Shown one piece after another: positions 25,101 to 35,004 of a stretch of DNA of 64,000 bases. The DNA comes from Aphelenchoides besseyi. Taxonomy: Eukaryota > Nematoda > Chromadorea > Rhabditida > Aphelenchoididae. Position 1 is the stretch's first letter. Each line of letters begins with the position of its first letter. The notes under the pieces are model-generated. The model did no database searches. It was not told the DNA's origin and worked only from the letters and a program-made list of their open reading frames with translations. Position numbers and translations under genes: made by a program. The stretch is from the NCBI GenBank assembly GCA_024699855.1, contig JAMPIQ010000001.1, positions 6,820,001 through 6,884,000 on the forward strand, written 5' to 3'.

Positions 25101-25798
25101 AAGAAAACCATCAGACAACGAGCTTTTAGTTCCGTTAAAATCGACAGGCATAGATCTCGACAATGGATCAATTGCTCGCGCCAATTCACTTCGAGATCTC
25201 GCATCAAAATTCGAACGACTTCAAACTCAAAGCACCGATTCATCGGCTGTCAATGAGCATCCCACCATACCTCCACTTCGTCCAGTTGCCAAACGATTCT
25301 CGTTGTTGGAATCTTCAAGTCTCGCTTCGGCTGAACCGCTTCATACGACTCCACTTGCTTTAGATGACGCAGCAACACCAGCAATCAGTCGTAGTCAACT
25401 ACAAGATTTGCACAGAAAACTCGAGGGTTTGTTTATGCTTCAAAGTCAGGTTAATCGTTCGATTTCCAGCGTGTGTAAACGATTTGCGTAATGTTCGACC
25501 TGCACGTTCAGTTAAACCCCGACATGTGCTTCTGATTGAACTCAGCGATTCGATTCAACAGTTCAGTGGTGCAGCATCGAAATGGGGCGAATGTATTAGT
25601 CCACATTCGAAGTTCAGATATCGGTTAGTTGTCCGGAAACTGCAAATCCAAATCCACTTCTTCAGGGAACTTCTGAATCGAGTGGATGTGATTGTTCGAC
25701 AGCTTGGAAAATGTGCCAACGAGAACGCGGATGAGCAAAAGATTCTGGCAGAAGCCGAACAAACTTTCCGTCAAATTATGCAACTGGTCAATCGTTGA
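19177..25798 (+). CDS. abl-1: ABL non-receptor tyrosine kinase
   Basis: Thirteen exons from 19177-19264 to 25666-25798 sum to 3993 bp, 1330 residues. Order: N-terminal MGQ (possible N-myristoylation), unique region, linker ENLLLG, SH3 (LFVALYDF to GWIPSLYI), SH2 ([24 protein letters not shown]), kinase ([39 protein letters not shown]), a long Pro/Ser-rich region ([11 protein letters not shown]) and a C-terminal F-actin-binding-like helical domain ([20 protein letters not shown]). ABL couples adhesion and DNA-damage signals to actin. The gatekeeper position (YIIVEFM) is Val where human ABL1 has Thr, and the SH3 distal part carries an insertion of about 17 residues. Large introns lie at 19265-20516 and 21013-21964. 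Confidence 0.96.
19265..20516 (+). other. ABL intron 1
   Basis: A 1.25-kb intron with a GTAAGT donor and a TTTCAG acceptor. It is dense in open frames on both strands but without recognisable coding features. It may hold an alternative promoter or regulatory elements, as first introns of ABL genes often do; nothing specific is seen. Confidence 0.5.
21013..21964 (+). other. ABL intron 4
   Basis: A 0.95-kb intron between the N-terminal unique region and the SH3 exon. No RNA gene, repeat or coding feature recognised. Confidence 0.5.
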
Positions 25799-27774
25799 TC
25801 CCGCTTCGGGTCTTAGTTCCGTTTGTCTTTCCTATTAAATTATTTTAACAATTTTTGGTATTCCGATCAATTTCTACATTTGATTGTTTTGAAAATAAAC
25901 TGCAACTGCAAAATGACTTTTATTATCGGAAAGTAAACTTCTGAGCGAAATGAACAAAACGACTTCTGAGGAGTAGCCTAACGACGTCGAGGTTTTGCAC
26001 TAGTTTTTGCAAAAGCATCGGATCAGTTCATTCACAGCAGATTCCATACTCCAGATACCATTGAACCACCTAACTAATGGCTGCCTAGAGAACATTCAAA
26101 GGATGTAATGAAGGGACAGACTTACACGCCATCATGATTCGGGCTCGTAATCAGATGAAGACGTCACCTTCTGTTCACTTCGTTTGAGAGTTCATCTTGT
26201 TCGCGAAAATAAAAAGACCATGATACAACAACTAACTTTACATAACAAGAGATCAACAGACGCGGTACATTGTGTACCGTCTGAGGTTCATTGTCTCATT
26301 CGCGGATCCTTTTATTTGGTTTTTCGTGAATGCAAATGAATTACACGGTCGGGGCGGAGAGTCGCGCTGATCAGAATCCACAGGCGCGTGAGTTCGTCTC
26401 GTTAGTATCCAACGAATGTCATTGAGCGAACGTTCAGAAATCTAATCCGATTACGAGGTCTGTGCACTCAGCCTCGTAATGATCGGTGACGATGAGATCA
26501 GTCGATGTCGTATGTCAATCGTATGCAAAGTCGAACGCCGGAAATCAAATTCAAGTTGTTTTGTTCAGTCGATGAGTGATTTCGAATTCAAAGCCATTTG
26601 TTTACGTAAACGGGTTGCTAAGAACGAAAATCAACGAACTCAAGTAAACATTTCGAGTCCAACCACCTTTTGACATTTGAGTAGAACAGAGAAAACCCCG
26701 CTGGCCGAGTGGTTAGGAAAAATGTTCAGTCAACAGAGAAGTCGGTTCGATTCCGCCTTTGTACTCCGATACCTTCAAAGCTGAACGATGAACTTCGATA
26801 TCGTGGAGCGGCGGTTGTGATCGGACAAAGCGATTCGGTTAACTTGCCACGGTATGATTACGTTCACTGTACGTTCCTTGCCGCCAAAGTTAGCCAACAT
26901 TTTTTGTTCCGCCTTTTAAACGTCAATCTTTTTTGCAGTTTTCTCGTCGTGCGCTTCGACTCGTTTGCTTCCAACGGAAAAGTTGCACACGCGAAAAAAC
27001 ACCACACTGGAAGTCGAACGACGTGTTTGGCGTGAAAAATACCTTCGAATTGAGATAAAAACAAAAACGATTTCAATGTGTTTCAGCGAATTTGTGCGTC
27101 CGGTTTCTTTGCGATCGTCCGTCGGAATCGCTGGCCACTGCGGACGTTTTCGACGATTTCCACTTTGCGATTTTTCGGTCTCAGACAAAAAAACGGAAAA
27201 ACTAACAACGTGCGCGGTGAAAAGAAGAAATTTCATCTTCGCCCGATTCGTTTTTCCCTCGAAGCAGTCCGATCTTCTCATTTTTTGTCGTACGTTTCCC
27301 CCACTCGTTTTTTGCACACGAGAGAATTTCCAAAGAGCACGACGGGTTGCAATCGAGGCACAAAGTCGTGGGTTCGCGAAGATCAGCAAACTTCTTGCGC
27401 GCAAAACGTCTGCCACCGTTTTCGTGTGCCAAAACGTTCTGACCACGCGGTTTCGTGTCCAAAACGACGTTGCAACCACATTCTTTCGATCTTCTCTTTG
27501 TTCCGCCCATTCAACTTTGCTTCTTCGTTGCGCCCTCTTCTGCGTTTTCCAGCCCGTGGCCAACAAAAAACACCCGAAAAACGGACGGGCAAATTCGCTA
27601 CAGACCAACATGTTTTTCTTCGTGAACTAAAAATAAAAAAATGGGCGTTTCTCCGCCTTTGGCTTTTATCGCCTCTGCGAAATTCCCCTCGAGTTTGAAA
27701 ATTCTTTTTGGAAGAAAATTTTCGTGTTCTTCGAAGAAGTTTACTCCCCTTTTACTCGATCAATTCAGATCGAA
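25799..27774. other. Intergenic, 2 kb
   Basis: ABL 3' UTR (possible hexamer AATAAA near 25895), a tRNA-like fragment at about 26700-26760, then a promoter-proximal stretch (26900-27700) with overlapping open frames on both strands that lack domains. No confident gene. Confidence 0.45.
26700..26765 (+). pseudogene. tRNA-like remnant (Ser/Leu type A and B boxes)
   Basis: TGGCCGAGTGGTTA matches a Pol III A box of tRNA-Ser/Leu type, and GGTTCGATTCC matches a B box 30-odd bases further on. The bases before the A box and after the B box do not pair as an acceptor stem, the D stem is imperfect and the spacing is too short for a type II tRNA. It may be a decayed tRNA or the head of a tRNA-derived SINE; it is unlikely to be a functional tRNA. 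Confidence 0.35.
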
Positions 27775-29708
27775 ATGCCGACTGCGGACTCCGAATCCAC
27801 GATAACCGCTGGGAAGAATCACCTCGCCGCAATCATTATCTTTGGTCAACTCAAAAGCAACGAACTGCTAAAGGATCACAATACTCAGCTTCCCAACAAC
27901 GCCAAAGCTTTGACTCGTGAGCTAATTGCTGCTACAGCGAGAACTGTAAGGTCAGTTTGTGAAGTATCAGCATCCTATGATACTTAAAATTTCGCAGTCC
28001 AACATAATTAGTTCGCTAACTGCTGATTAGATGCTTTCGAATGAAGAAGACAAACTTTTTACGTAAAATGCTTAAAAACGTAAAATTACTGGTCCCAACT
28101 AATCCTGATCTTTTAAGGCCGGAATGCACAGCAGAGCTTGTAAGAGACATTCTCCACTACAGATCCAGAAAATCTCGAACTTTGTGGAAGGAATTTAAAA
28201 GGTAGTGTGTTCATTCGCTGACTCACGAAATGTTTCTGGGATGCGACGTTTTCTGAACCTAATTGTTCGTACGATGATTCATCTGTTTTGCAAGACTTTT
28301 TCGAAGATTAAGGCTCTTGAAAGCTGATCAATCGGGATTCAGAGCTCTTTTTCAAAAAAACAAAACGTTTGTTTAAATCCTTTTGGGGTCACAGCATGAA
28401 ATTCGCTTCAATTTCTTCATCGACTTCGCATCGGCGGTTGTTTTTGAGGTCGAGAGATGGCCGACGAAAAGCAAAAAACGTTTTTTTCCGTTGGCGTTTT
28501 TTGTTTTGGACGCACCCTTCAAAACACGACCGGAATGGCGTACGGTTTTAGAGTCCCGACTGTCAGCCTTCCGCAATTTGAAAATGCACCTCGCGAAGCT
28601 TCGGCCAAATTTGGAAGCAAAGAATTTCTCGAACCGTCCGAGGGATTAATCGTCAAATAGAATTTCTTCTACCGTACAATAAAGACCAATTTCAGTGGTA
28701 AACTTCATGGCGATTCCTCGTTGGCCGACAGATTGATCGAAGCCGAAAAGGTAATTTGGGTTGACTTTAATTTCGTTTTAAATCCGAGCGAATGAAGTAG
28801 TGAACAGTCAAAGGAGCCAAGCAAATAAACATAAATGAACGTAAAGTATTGCAGGCGCTTTTGAACTCGTTAGAAACGGATGCGAACATTCCAACCAACT
28901 TCTTGGAACGACCAGACATAAGTCCGAATTGTGTTGACATACTGAATCGCATGCACGATTTTGTTGTTGATCCCGCGTTTCGCAACCAATTACTTCAGAC
29001 TCTTCCCTCACTCCCACCAACAACCGAAAACGGTCGAGCCGTGGACATAACACCGACTCCGAAGGAAGAAGACGTGAATATTAAAAACGATCAGGAATCA
29101 GATGGCGACTCAGTTCGTAAGTCATTGGAATATTCAGACTTTTTATTGTGCGTTTATTAGATGCTTCGTCGAGTTCGTACGAAGATCAATCCGCACCACC
29201 AGTCGAATCCGCAACAATTCAACACGTTCCATTGATGCCAAACGGTTACAATTCCGTGGAAATAAACGGACTCATCGAAACTCAACCTTCAGCAACACCG
29301 ATCGAACAAACAAACAAGAGTCGTCCGCGGTCATCGACGGCAAAGAAGCGACGCTTGGAAGACAATCAAATGGAGCTGATTAATATGAAAAAAGATATGG
29401 TGCATGTAAGCAACGTTGTTTGAAACGTACTTCCAATTCTTCTATTTTAGATGCAACAAATGGCTTTTGAACGACAAATTCAAATGTGTGATGAAATGGT
29501 CAAAACACTGAACGAAATGAGATGTTGGATCGAAATACAAAGACGAACCAGTACGCTTCTCCCTATTCCTCAGGCACCTGCAAATCCAGTACAAACCCAA
29601 CTCAGCAGCTATCTTCCCGCATCACTACTTTCAACTCCATTGCCCAATCTGAGCTCTTTGTCGTCATTTCTCGCAAATGCCGCCGACTCTAATCAACCGC
29701 TCATTTGA
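27775..29708 (+). CDS. Orphan, probably nuclear protein with coiled coil
   Basis: Six exons (27775-27950, 28118-28201, 28696-28750, 28855-29116, 29161-29405, 29451-29708) give 359 residues in frame. The N-terminal third is helical; residues around LHYRSRKSRTLWKEFKR are strongly basic. A putative nuclear localisation signal (STAKKRRLED) precedes a Met/Glu-rich helix (MELINMKKDMVH, MQQMAFERQIQMCDEM) that could form a coiled coil. The end is Pro/Ser/Leu rich. The layout recalls small MADF/Myb-type DNA-binding proteins, but I see no diagnostic tryptophans and do not assign it. Intron 2 (28202-28695) is long for this genome. Confidence 0.65.
28202..28695 (+). other. Long intron in orphan nuclear gene
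   Basis: Intron of 494 bp where most are about 45 bp. It contains an open frame starting MADEKQK at 28457 and one starting MGSQH at 28383, neither with clear domains or splice support. An unannotated alternative exon or regulatory element is possible. Confidence 0.4.
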
Positions 29709-30662
29709 ATCCGATGCTTTGAGTTATATTGCAATCTTGTGATCTCATGCCTTACATTGCATAATTGTTCGCGTGCAATTAAATAAAACTATTTTTGGTC
29801 ATTAATTGCAAACACAGAACAAATCGGTCGCGTAAATGAACAATTTGTGTACCACATGCTACAACAATATGAGACTGAGAGGTCAATTGAACTACCTCGT
29901 ATACTCTACAATAAAGTCTTTAAACTACTTAACGTTCAGAAAATCGACTTTAAACTTCTGCAATTGATCGCGGACAAAAAACCAATTTGTTTCTTATATT
30001 TTTCCGTACAAGTGTTCAATGCTTTCAGACATTGGCTGCAAAAAGAATAATAAACTTCAAAGATTGAACCTTACGAGCCTTCGACTTATCAATAAGATCA
30101 CACAAAACCTACAAGATGTTTTATCGTTTAAACTTTCGCTCAATTATATAACAAGCGTTTAGCTTGGTTTCCGTGCTTCCAGTGTTACACGTTCGTTTGC
30201 TCTTCCATTCAAACTCGATGGTTTGTGGATTATCAGGTTCAATTCCGAATATTTGGCGTCTGTTCAATAGTGTGCTTTAAACTCGTCTTTCCGGCGAGTG
30301 GAATCGATCGATTGCGATAAGAATGTCGACAATGTGGTCGGTTTTTCACTGTGTGTTCGCTCACTAGCGTCCACTCGCCTCCACAACGGCAAGTCGATTT
30401 GCGCCTTTCGCTTTCTTTTCGTTTGCTACCGCTGGGTTTCGCTCTTATGTTGCGGTTTGCAGGCGTTTTGGATGGCGCGATGTCAAATTAAAGCGCGTCC
30501 ATCTTTTCGCTTGTTTTCATTAGTGAATCGTCGCCGGACATTTTTGTAAACATTTGTACGCGACGTCATGTCTTATTTGACGTTTTTTGTTTTCACAGCC
30601 ACACGCTTGAGACCGACTTGTTCACGTCCGAATTAACACCGAGACGATTTCAGTTCTGCAAC
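29709..30662. other. Intergenic, promoter of the ceramide synthase gene
   Basis: Poly(A) candidate AATAAA near 29783, then AT-rich DNA and a GC-richer promoter-proximal part. The segment just before the ATG has TTTTTTGTTTTCACAG, a possible splice or trans-splice acceptor for the 5' UTR. No gene seen. Confidence 0.45.
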
Positions 30663-31768
30663 ATGAGTCTCAACATTTGGAGTGAATACATTTGGCTGCC
30701 CGAACATGTTCGTTGGTCCGATTTTGAACCTCGAAAAATCAATGGCACTTTTGTTTATTTTCCACAGTTTGAAGATCTACAATACAGTCTTTTGGCTGGA
30801 GTTATTCTCTTCTTCGTTCGCATCTTCATTGAATGCTTTGTTTTCCTGCCAATAGGACTCGTCGGTGGTTGGATTTCGCTGCCTGACGATCAATCAGCTT
30901 TGGGTTTATGTTTTCGGCATTTGAACTTTGGATTTGCTGGGAAAAGTAAATTTAAACGTGTTGCCGAAACAGCATGGCGATTTCTTTACTACACGACTAT
31001 TTGGTTTGTTGGTCTCTACGTTCTGCACGATCAACCACAGTTTTGGGATCTTGATGAGAGTTGGCGACAATATCCGTTTCATCCAATTAGTCAGTCTGTA
31101 TGGCTCTATTACATTGTGGAGACCGGATTCTATTGGTCATTATTGTTCAGGTAAACGATATTCGTTTTCGATTTTAACTGCGAGCTCTTCAGTGCATTTA
31201 CAATCGACGTCAAACGATCAGATTTTTGGCAGATGGCTGTTCATCACGCGGTTACAATTCTTCTTCTGTCTATGAGTTTCATCATCAACTTTGTTCGTGT
31301 TGGCACAATGGTCGTGTTTTGTCACGACACAGCCGATATACTTTTGTAAGTTGAACAATTCAAGCTTATCGATGTTCTGCTTACTTTAGGGAAGCAGGAA
31401 AATTGACTCGATATGCGCGTTGGGAAAAACTTCTTACCTTTTTGTTCTGTTTACTCGTTATATTTTGGATTGGAACACGGATCTTCTATTTTCCATTAGT
31501 CATCATTCGTTCGGTGATTCTCGTCGGACCCGAAATGATTCAGAAGAACTATCGTTGGCTTGACTTGTTTCAACGACCACTTATTCCGCGAATTTTCCTT
31601 TTTATGTTGATTATTCTTGTTTGTCTGCACGTCTTCTGGACCGTTCTTCTCTTTCAAATCGCCTACAAGTCGACTCAGAAAAGCGGAGACATTGACGACA
31701 TTCGCGAAGACAGCAGTGACGAGGATTCAGATCAGCAACGAACGAGAAGGGGAAAAAAAGACGATTGA
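30663..31768 (+). CDS. Ceramide synthase (TLC/Lag1 domain)
   Basis: Three exons (30663-31150, 31193-31345, 31390-31768) encode 339 residues. Multiple membrane segments are present, and the Lag1 motif region is clear: YYIVETGFYWSLLF, then DVKRSDFWQMAVHHAVT with the paired histidines, and FCHDTADILLEAGKL. The C-terminal tail is acidic and basic (DSSDEDSD, RRGKK), typical of CerS proteins. It makes (dihydro)ceramide from a sphingoid base and fatty acyl-CoA in the ER; nematode relatives are HYL-1, HYL-2 and LAGR-1. No homeobox-like insert is seen. Start at the MSLNIW methionine; the longer open frame upstream has no ATG. Confidence 0.93.
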
Positions 31769-31986
31769 ACGTGTTTCATTGCTTTGTTGAACTTTATATT
31801 CGTTTTGATTTGTTTTTATTTTGTGCCTTATGTTCATTCATTGTGCTATGAATTGCTAAGAACGGTGCCATTTTGCCCGAGAACTGTTTTGTTCGTAATT
31901 CTGGTTGTTTTTCGGTGCTAATTAAAAAGTAAATTTAATACGTTTATTGGTTGTGGTAGAGAAAGCAATGTACCACGTATTGACTT

Positions 31987-33278
31987 CTAATCGTAACTTC
32001 GACCCCACGCAATTCGAAGTGAATCTCCGTCTTCGAGCTCATCGTTCACCGACCGTTCGAGTTCGATCTGAAGTTTCTCGTCCGTGAGATTGTAGTCGTT
32101 GACTAGTGAGATCATGTTATCGCCGTCTAAGGAAGACATCTGAAAGCTAATGGTATAGAGCAAAAACAAGTAAACAGACCAAATCGCCGCGACCTTGTCC
32201 CAAGTAATGATCGATAATTCGATTGCACATTTTGATGTTTTTAATCACATTTGGCAACTGAAAGTATTTGTCCAAAAGAGCATGTGGTCGTTGGAAGGGT
32301 CCGATGCGAAGTCGTTGGATACGAGTTGGTCGAGCAAGAGTTTTCATTTCGACTGCGATTTGGTTAACTAGTAAGCTGAACTATGATTGGGGCTAATATA
32401 CGAACTCGAAACATACCGCAGGTATTCGTCGTTCTCACACACGCTGATCACCTTTAACTGAAACCACGGAGGATGGAAGTTTAAGAGTTGAATGTCGTAA
32501 AGAACCGGAGATCCGAGAACTTTCGGTCGAATTTTCCCTTCGCTTGCTAACTCGAATGCTTCTTCACTTTGTATATCGACATTCGCCAACTCGTAAGACA
32601 AACGACGATATTGATGTCGAAGTTTCGAGAGTTTTTTTTCGAATAGAATTTTGTTAACATGATCTGAAATTAGAAACAAATGAATAGCCAGTAAATGCGT
32701 TCTACCGTATTTTGCTTTCATAACAACTTTTGATCTTAATAAGTTTTTGTCCGACTTTTCGCCCAACACTCCAGTTAAAATGTATTCATTTGCCCACGCC
32801 AATTCACGTACAGCCTCCAATCGTTCACATCCCTCGTTCACAGCAAACACTGCAAATTGACAAGAACGTTTAGGTGACGGTTGTTTGTCACTTACGACAA
32901 ACTCCCGATGTTGTTACTTCTGTTGGTTCGAGTTCATCCAAGAGAATATCCTCAGGTCGAAATGTCATTCCATAGACAAGTGGATGTAAACTGAAAACGA
33001 ACAACGAGTTCATAGCCAATGTCAAGAATCGTCTCTTACCTATAATCCACTTGTTTTCTCATTCCAACAACCATCAAAGCGCCAGTTTTTTTGTGTGGTT
33101 TAACAATCGGTTTTTCAATTAACGGCGGTCGAGGGTGTTCAAGCGAATTACCAGCAGTCGATAGACGTTTCATCAGATTCTTTTTCAATGCTGCTAACGA
33201 AACATCGCGTGGTTTGTAGACGCAAAGAAACCCGTTCAGATTTGCAGCCACATCACGACATGACAAATTCCACTTCAT
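31987..33278 (-). CDS. TRUB2: TRUB2-like pseudouridine synthase homolog, catalytic site altered
   Basis: Six exons (33278-33040, 32990-32896, 32849-32706, 32663-32417, 32375-32180, 32139-31987) give 357 residues. Similarity to mitochondrial TRUB2 runs along most of the length: NGFLCVYKP near the start, HPLVYG, TSGVCLFAVNEGC, the stretch EEAFELASEGKIRPK, LNFHPPWFQLKV and VNQIAVEMKTLA. TRUB2 acts on mitochondrial mRNA and in the RNA granule. The catalytic motif, normally (R)LD followed by A/S and SG, reads PTEVTTSG here, so the active-site Asp is replaced by Glu and the preceding Arg is missing. It may be a structural or inactive homolog. The start lies 206 bp downstream of the RPS4 stop on the same strand. 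Confidence 0.82.
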
Positions 33279-33484
33279 TTAAGTGTCTTCAGTTCAACTG
33301 AAATTGTCTCTTTTTTTTGCTCACTTGTCTCTCTTTTATTAATATAACAACAGTTGATGCGCAACTCGCATTTAAGTCGATACAAATTCATCCAGCAAAC
33401 ATTTCAACAAATTTAATAAATCAACCAGCCACATGGCTAGACGACCGAAACAAATTACGTTCTCAAACAATCATAATGAACGGC

Positions 33485-34533
33485 TTAATGGTTGCGGAGA
33501 TTGTTAACCAATTGACGTTCACGACGTTCGTGACGATCCAATCGAACACCCTTCTCCTTCGGCAAGCTGATCAACGCAGTCTCGCCCTTTCCAATGATGA
33601 AAACGTTGCCCAATCTGAAAATAGACTCTACATAACAACTCAAGACCGCCTTTCAAATCCATCTGGTCGGTTGTTTTAAAGTGCATTATGAGAGACTTCA
33701 AACCGACCTCGACCGGATCGTTATGCCTCCCAGCGGCCCCGGCCCTCATTGACGATCCTTTACCACGTAAATTCAACTTACCGCGTGGTAAACGTGTTGC
33801 CAGCCGAATCCTTAACGTGCACAATATCGAAAGATCCTGGATGACGTTCACGATGTCCGACAATACCAACACGACCGATGTTACGACCTGATGTCACCAT
33901 GCAGAGATTTCCAGCATCGAATTTGACGAAATCGGTAACTTTTCCAGACGTAATGTCAATAACGACCGTATCGTTAACCTAAAGACGAAAGCAAAAACTA
34001 ATCTTTAAAATCATTCAACTTGCTTTGATGTTTGGATCCGGATAACGGATGGTACGTCCGTCATGAGTGACAATGACCGGAACTTGATTCTTGCTCATGA
34101 ATTGCTTGGTGACTTTGGCTTAAAAGTTCTCAATTAGAACATTTTGACTATGTTCTAACGTACCCAATTTGAAGTTTCCTTCGGCTTTGCTGATACGATG
34201 GACGGTAAAACGACCGAGAGTATCGTAAAGCATACGGAAAACTTCGTTGGTCTTGTCGATGTGGATAACATCTTGGAAGCCGGTGGGAAAACGCATTTCA
34301 GTACGAATTTTTCCATCGACTTTAATCAGACGTTGCTTGCAAATCGCCTGAGCTTCCTTGTACGAGAGAGCGTAACGCAAACGATTACGAAGGAACAGAA
34401 TCAACGGCAAACATTCACGAAGTTTGTGTGGTCCACTTGCCGGTCGTGGTGCGAACACGCCGCCCAATTTGGCCAACATCCAATGTTTCGGAGCATTCAA
34501 GCGCTTAAGATGGTGCTTTGGTCCACGAGCCAT
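33485..34533 (-). CDS. rps-4: Small ribosomal subunit protein eS4 (RPS4)
   Basis: Four exons (34533-34164, 34118-34024, 33978-33782, 33614-33485) give exactly 263 residues, the usual length of eukaryotic RPS4. It begins [20 protein letters not shown] and contains the S4 RNA-binding region, the central domain (NDTVVIDI) and a KOW-type segment ([20 protein letters not shown]). It ends LVNNLRNH. It is part of the 40S subunit. Intron 2 has a GC-AG donor (AAA|GCAAGT). Intron 3, between 33615 and 33781, is about four times longer than its neighbours and folds strongly (see separate entry). Confidence 0.97.
33665..33758 (-). ncRNA. Candidate structured RNA in RPS4 intron 3
   Basis: Two perfect inverted repeats sit back to back inside a 167-bp intron. 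One has an 8-bp stem GGTCGGTT/AACCGACC (33665-33672 with 33701-33708), with a further 4-bp AAGT/ACTT inner stem. The other has a 7-bp stem GGATCGT/ACGATCC (33715-33721 with 33752-33758) around a GC-rich loop. Two hairpins with internal pockets resemble an intronic H/ACA snoRNA in a ribosomal protein gene, but I do not find convincing H and ACA boxes, and the strand is uncertain because the stems are symmetric. Confidence 0.35.
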
Positions 34534-35004
34534 GATTTACCTGAAACAACTCGTCTTCAACAGCAAACAGAAACACGACGAAAATATGCTCGAATACATT
34601 TCGTATAACTCAAAAACCATCGTTCAAAACCGAACGTTAGAGTCGTCAAGAAACTTCAAACCGAAACGATCCTACGGCCGCACGCGAATGAGCACTCGAC
34701 GCTGTTTCCCTACTTTTCGTTTTGTGGCGAAACGTGCCGTTGGAATCGCGCGTCTGGAGACCCACGAAAACTCAACGCACATTTTTCGCGATTCGCTGCT
34801 GCTCACAAGCGGAAGCAGCGCGAAATCGTTGAAAAGTGGAGTTGTTTTTTAGCTCAATATTGTCGATACGTCCATTTAGTTTTGTTTATCTCCACCTGCA
34901 GATTCTGGATTTAACTCTCGGATTTCAGTTAACAACAAAAATCTCCGATTCTCTCGTGCGCGTCGTCGCGCGCGGATCTTATTCGACCGTGCGTAGTCAT
35001 CAAA
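34534..35004. promoter_or_regulatory. Divergent promoter between RPS4 and the NADAR gene
   Basis: The 471 bp between the two start codons must carry both promoters and 5' UTRs. Pyrimidine-rich tracts near both starts fit ribosomal-protein transcription starts. No TATA box stands out. Confidence 0.5.

Noticed and set aside
26916..27698. Open frames of about 200-230 codons on both strands
   Set aside because: Mutually overlapping in several frames, composition driven, without recognisable domains; they sit just before the orphan nuclear gene and look like promoter DNA.
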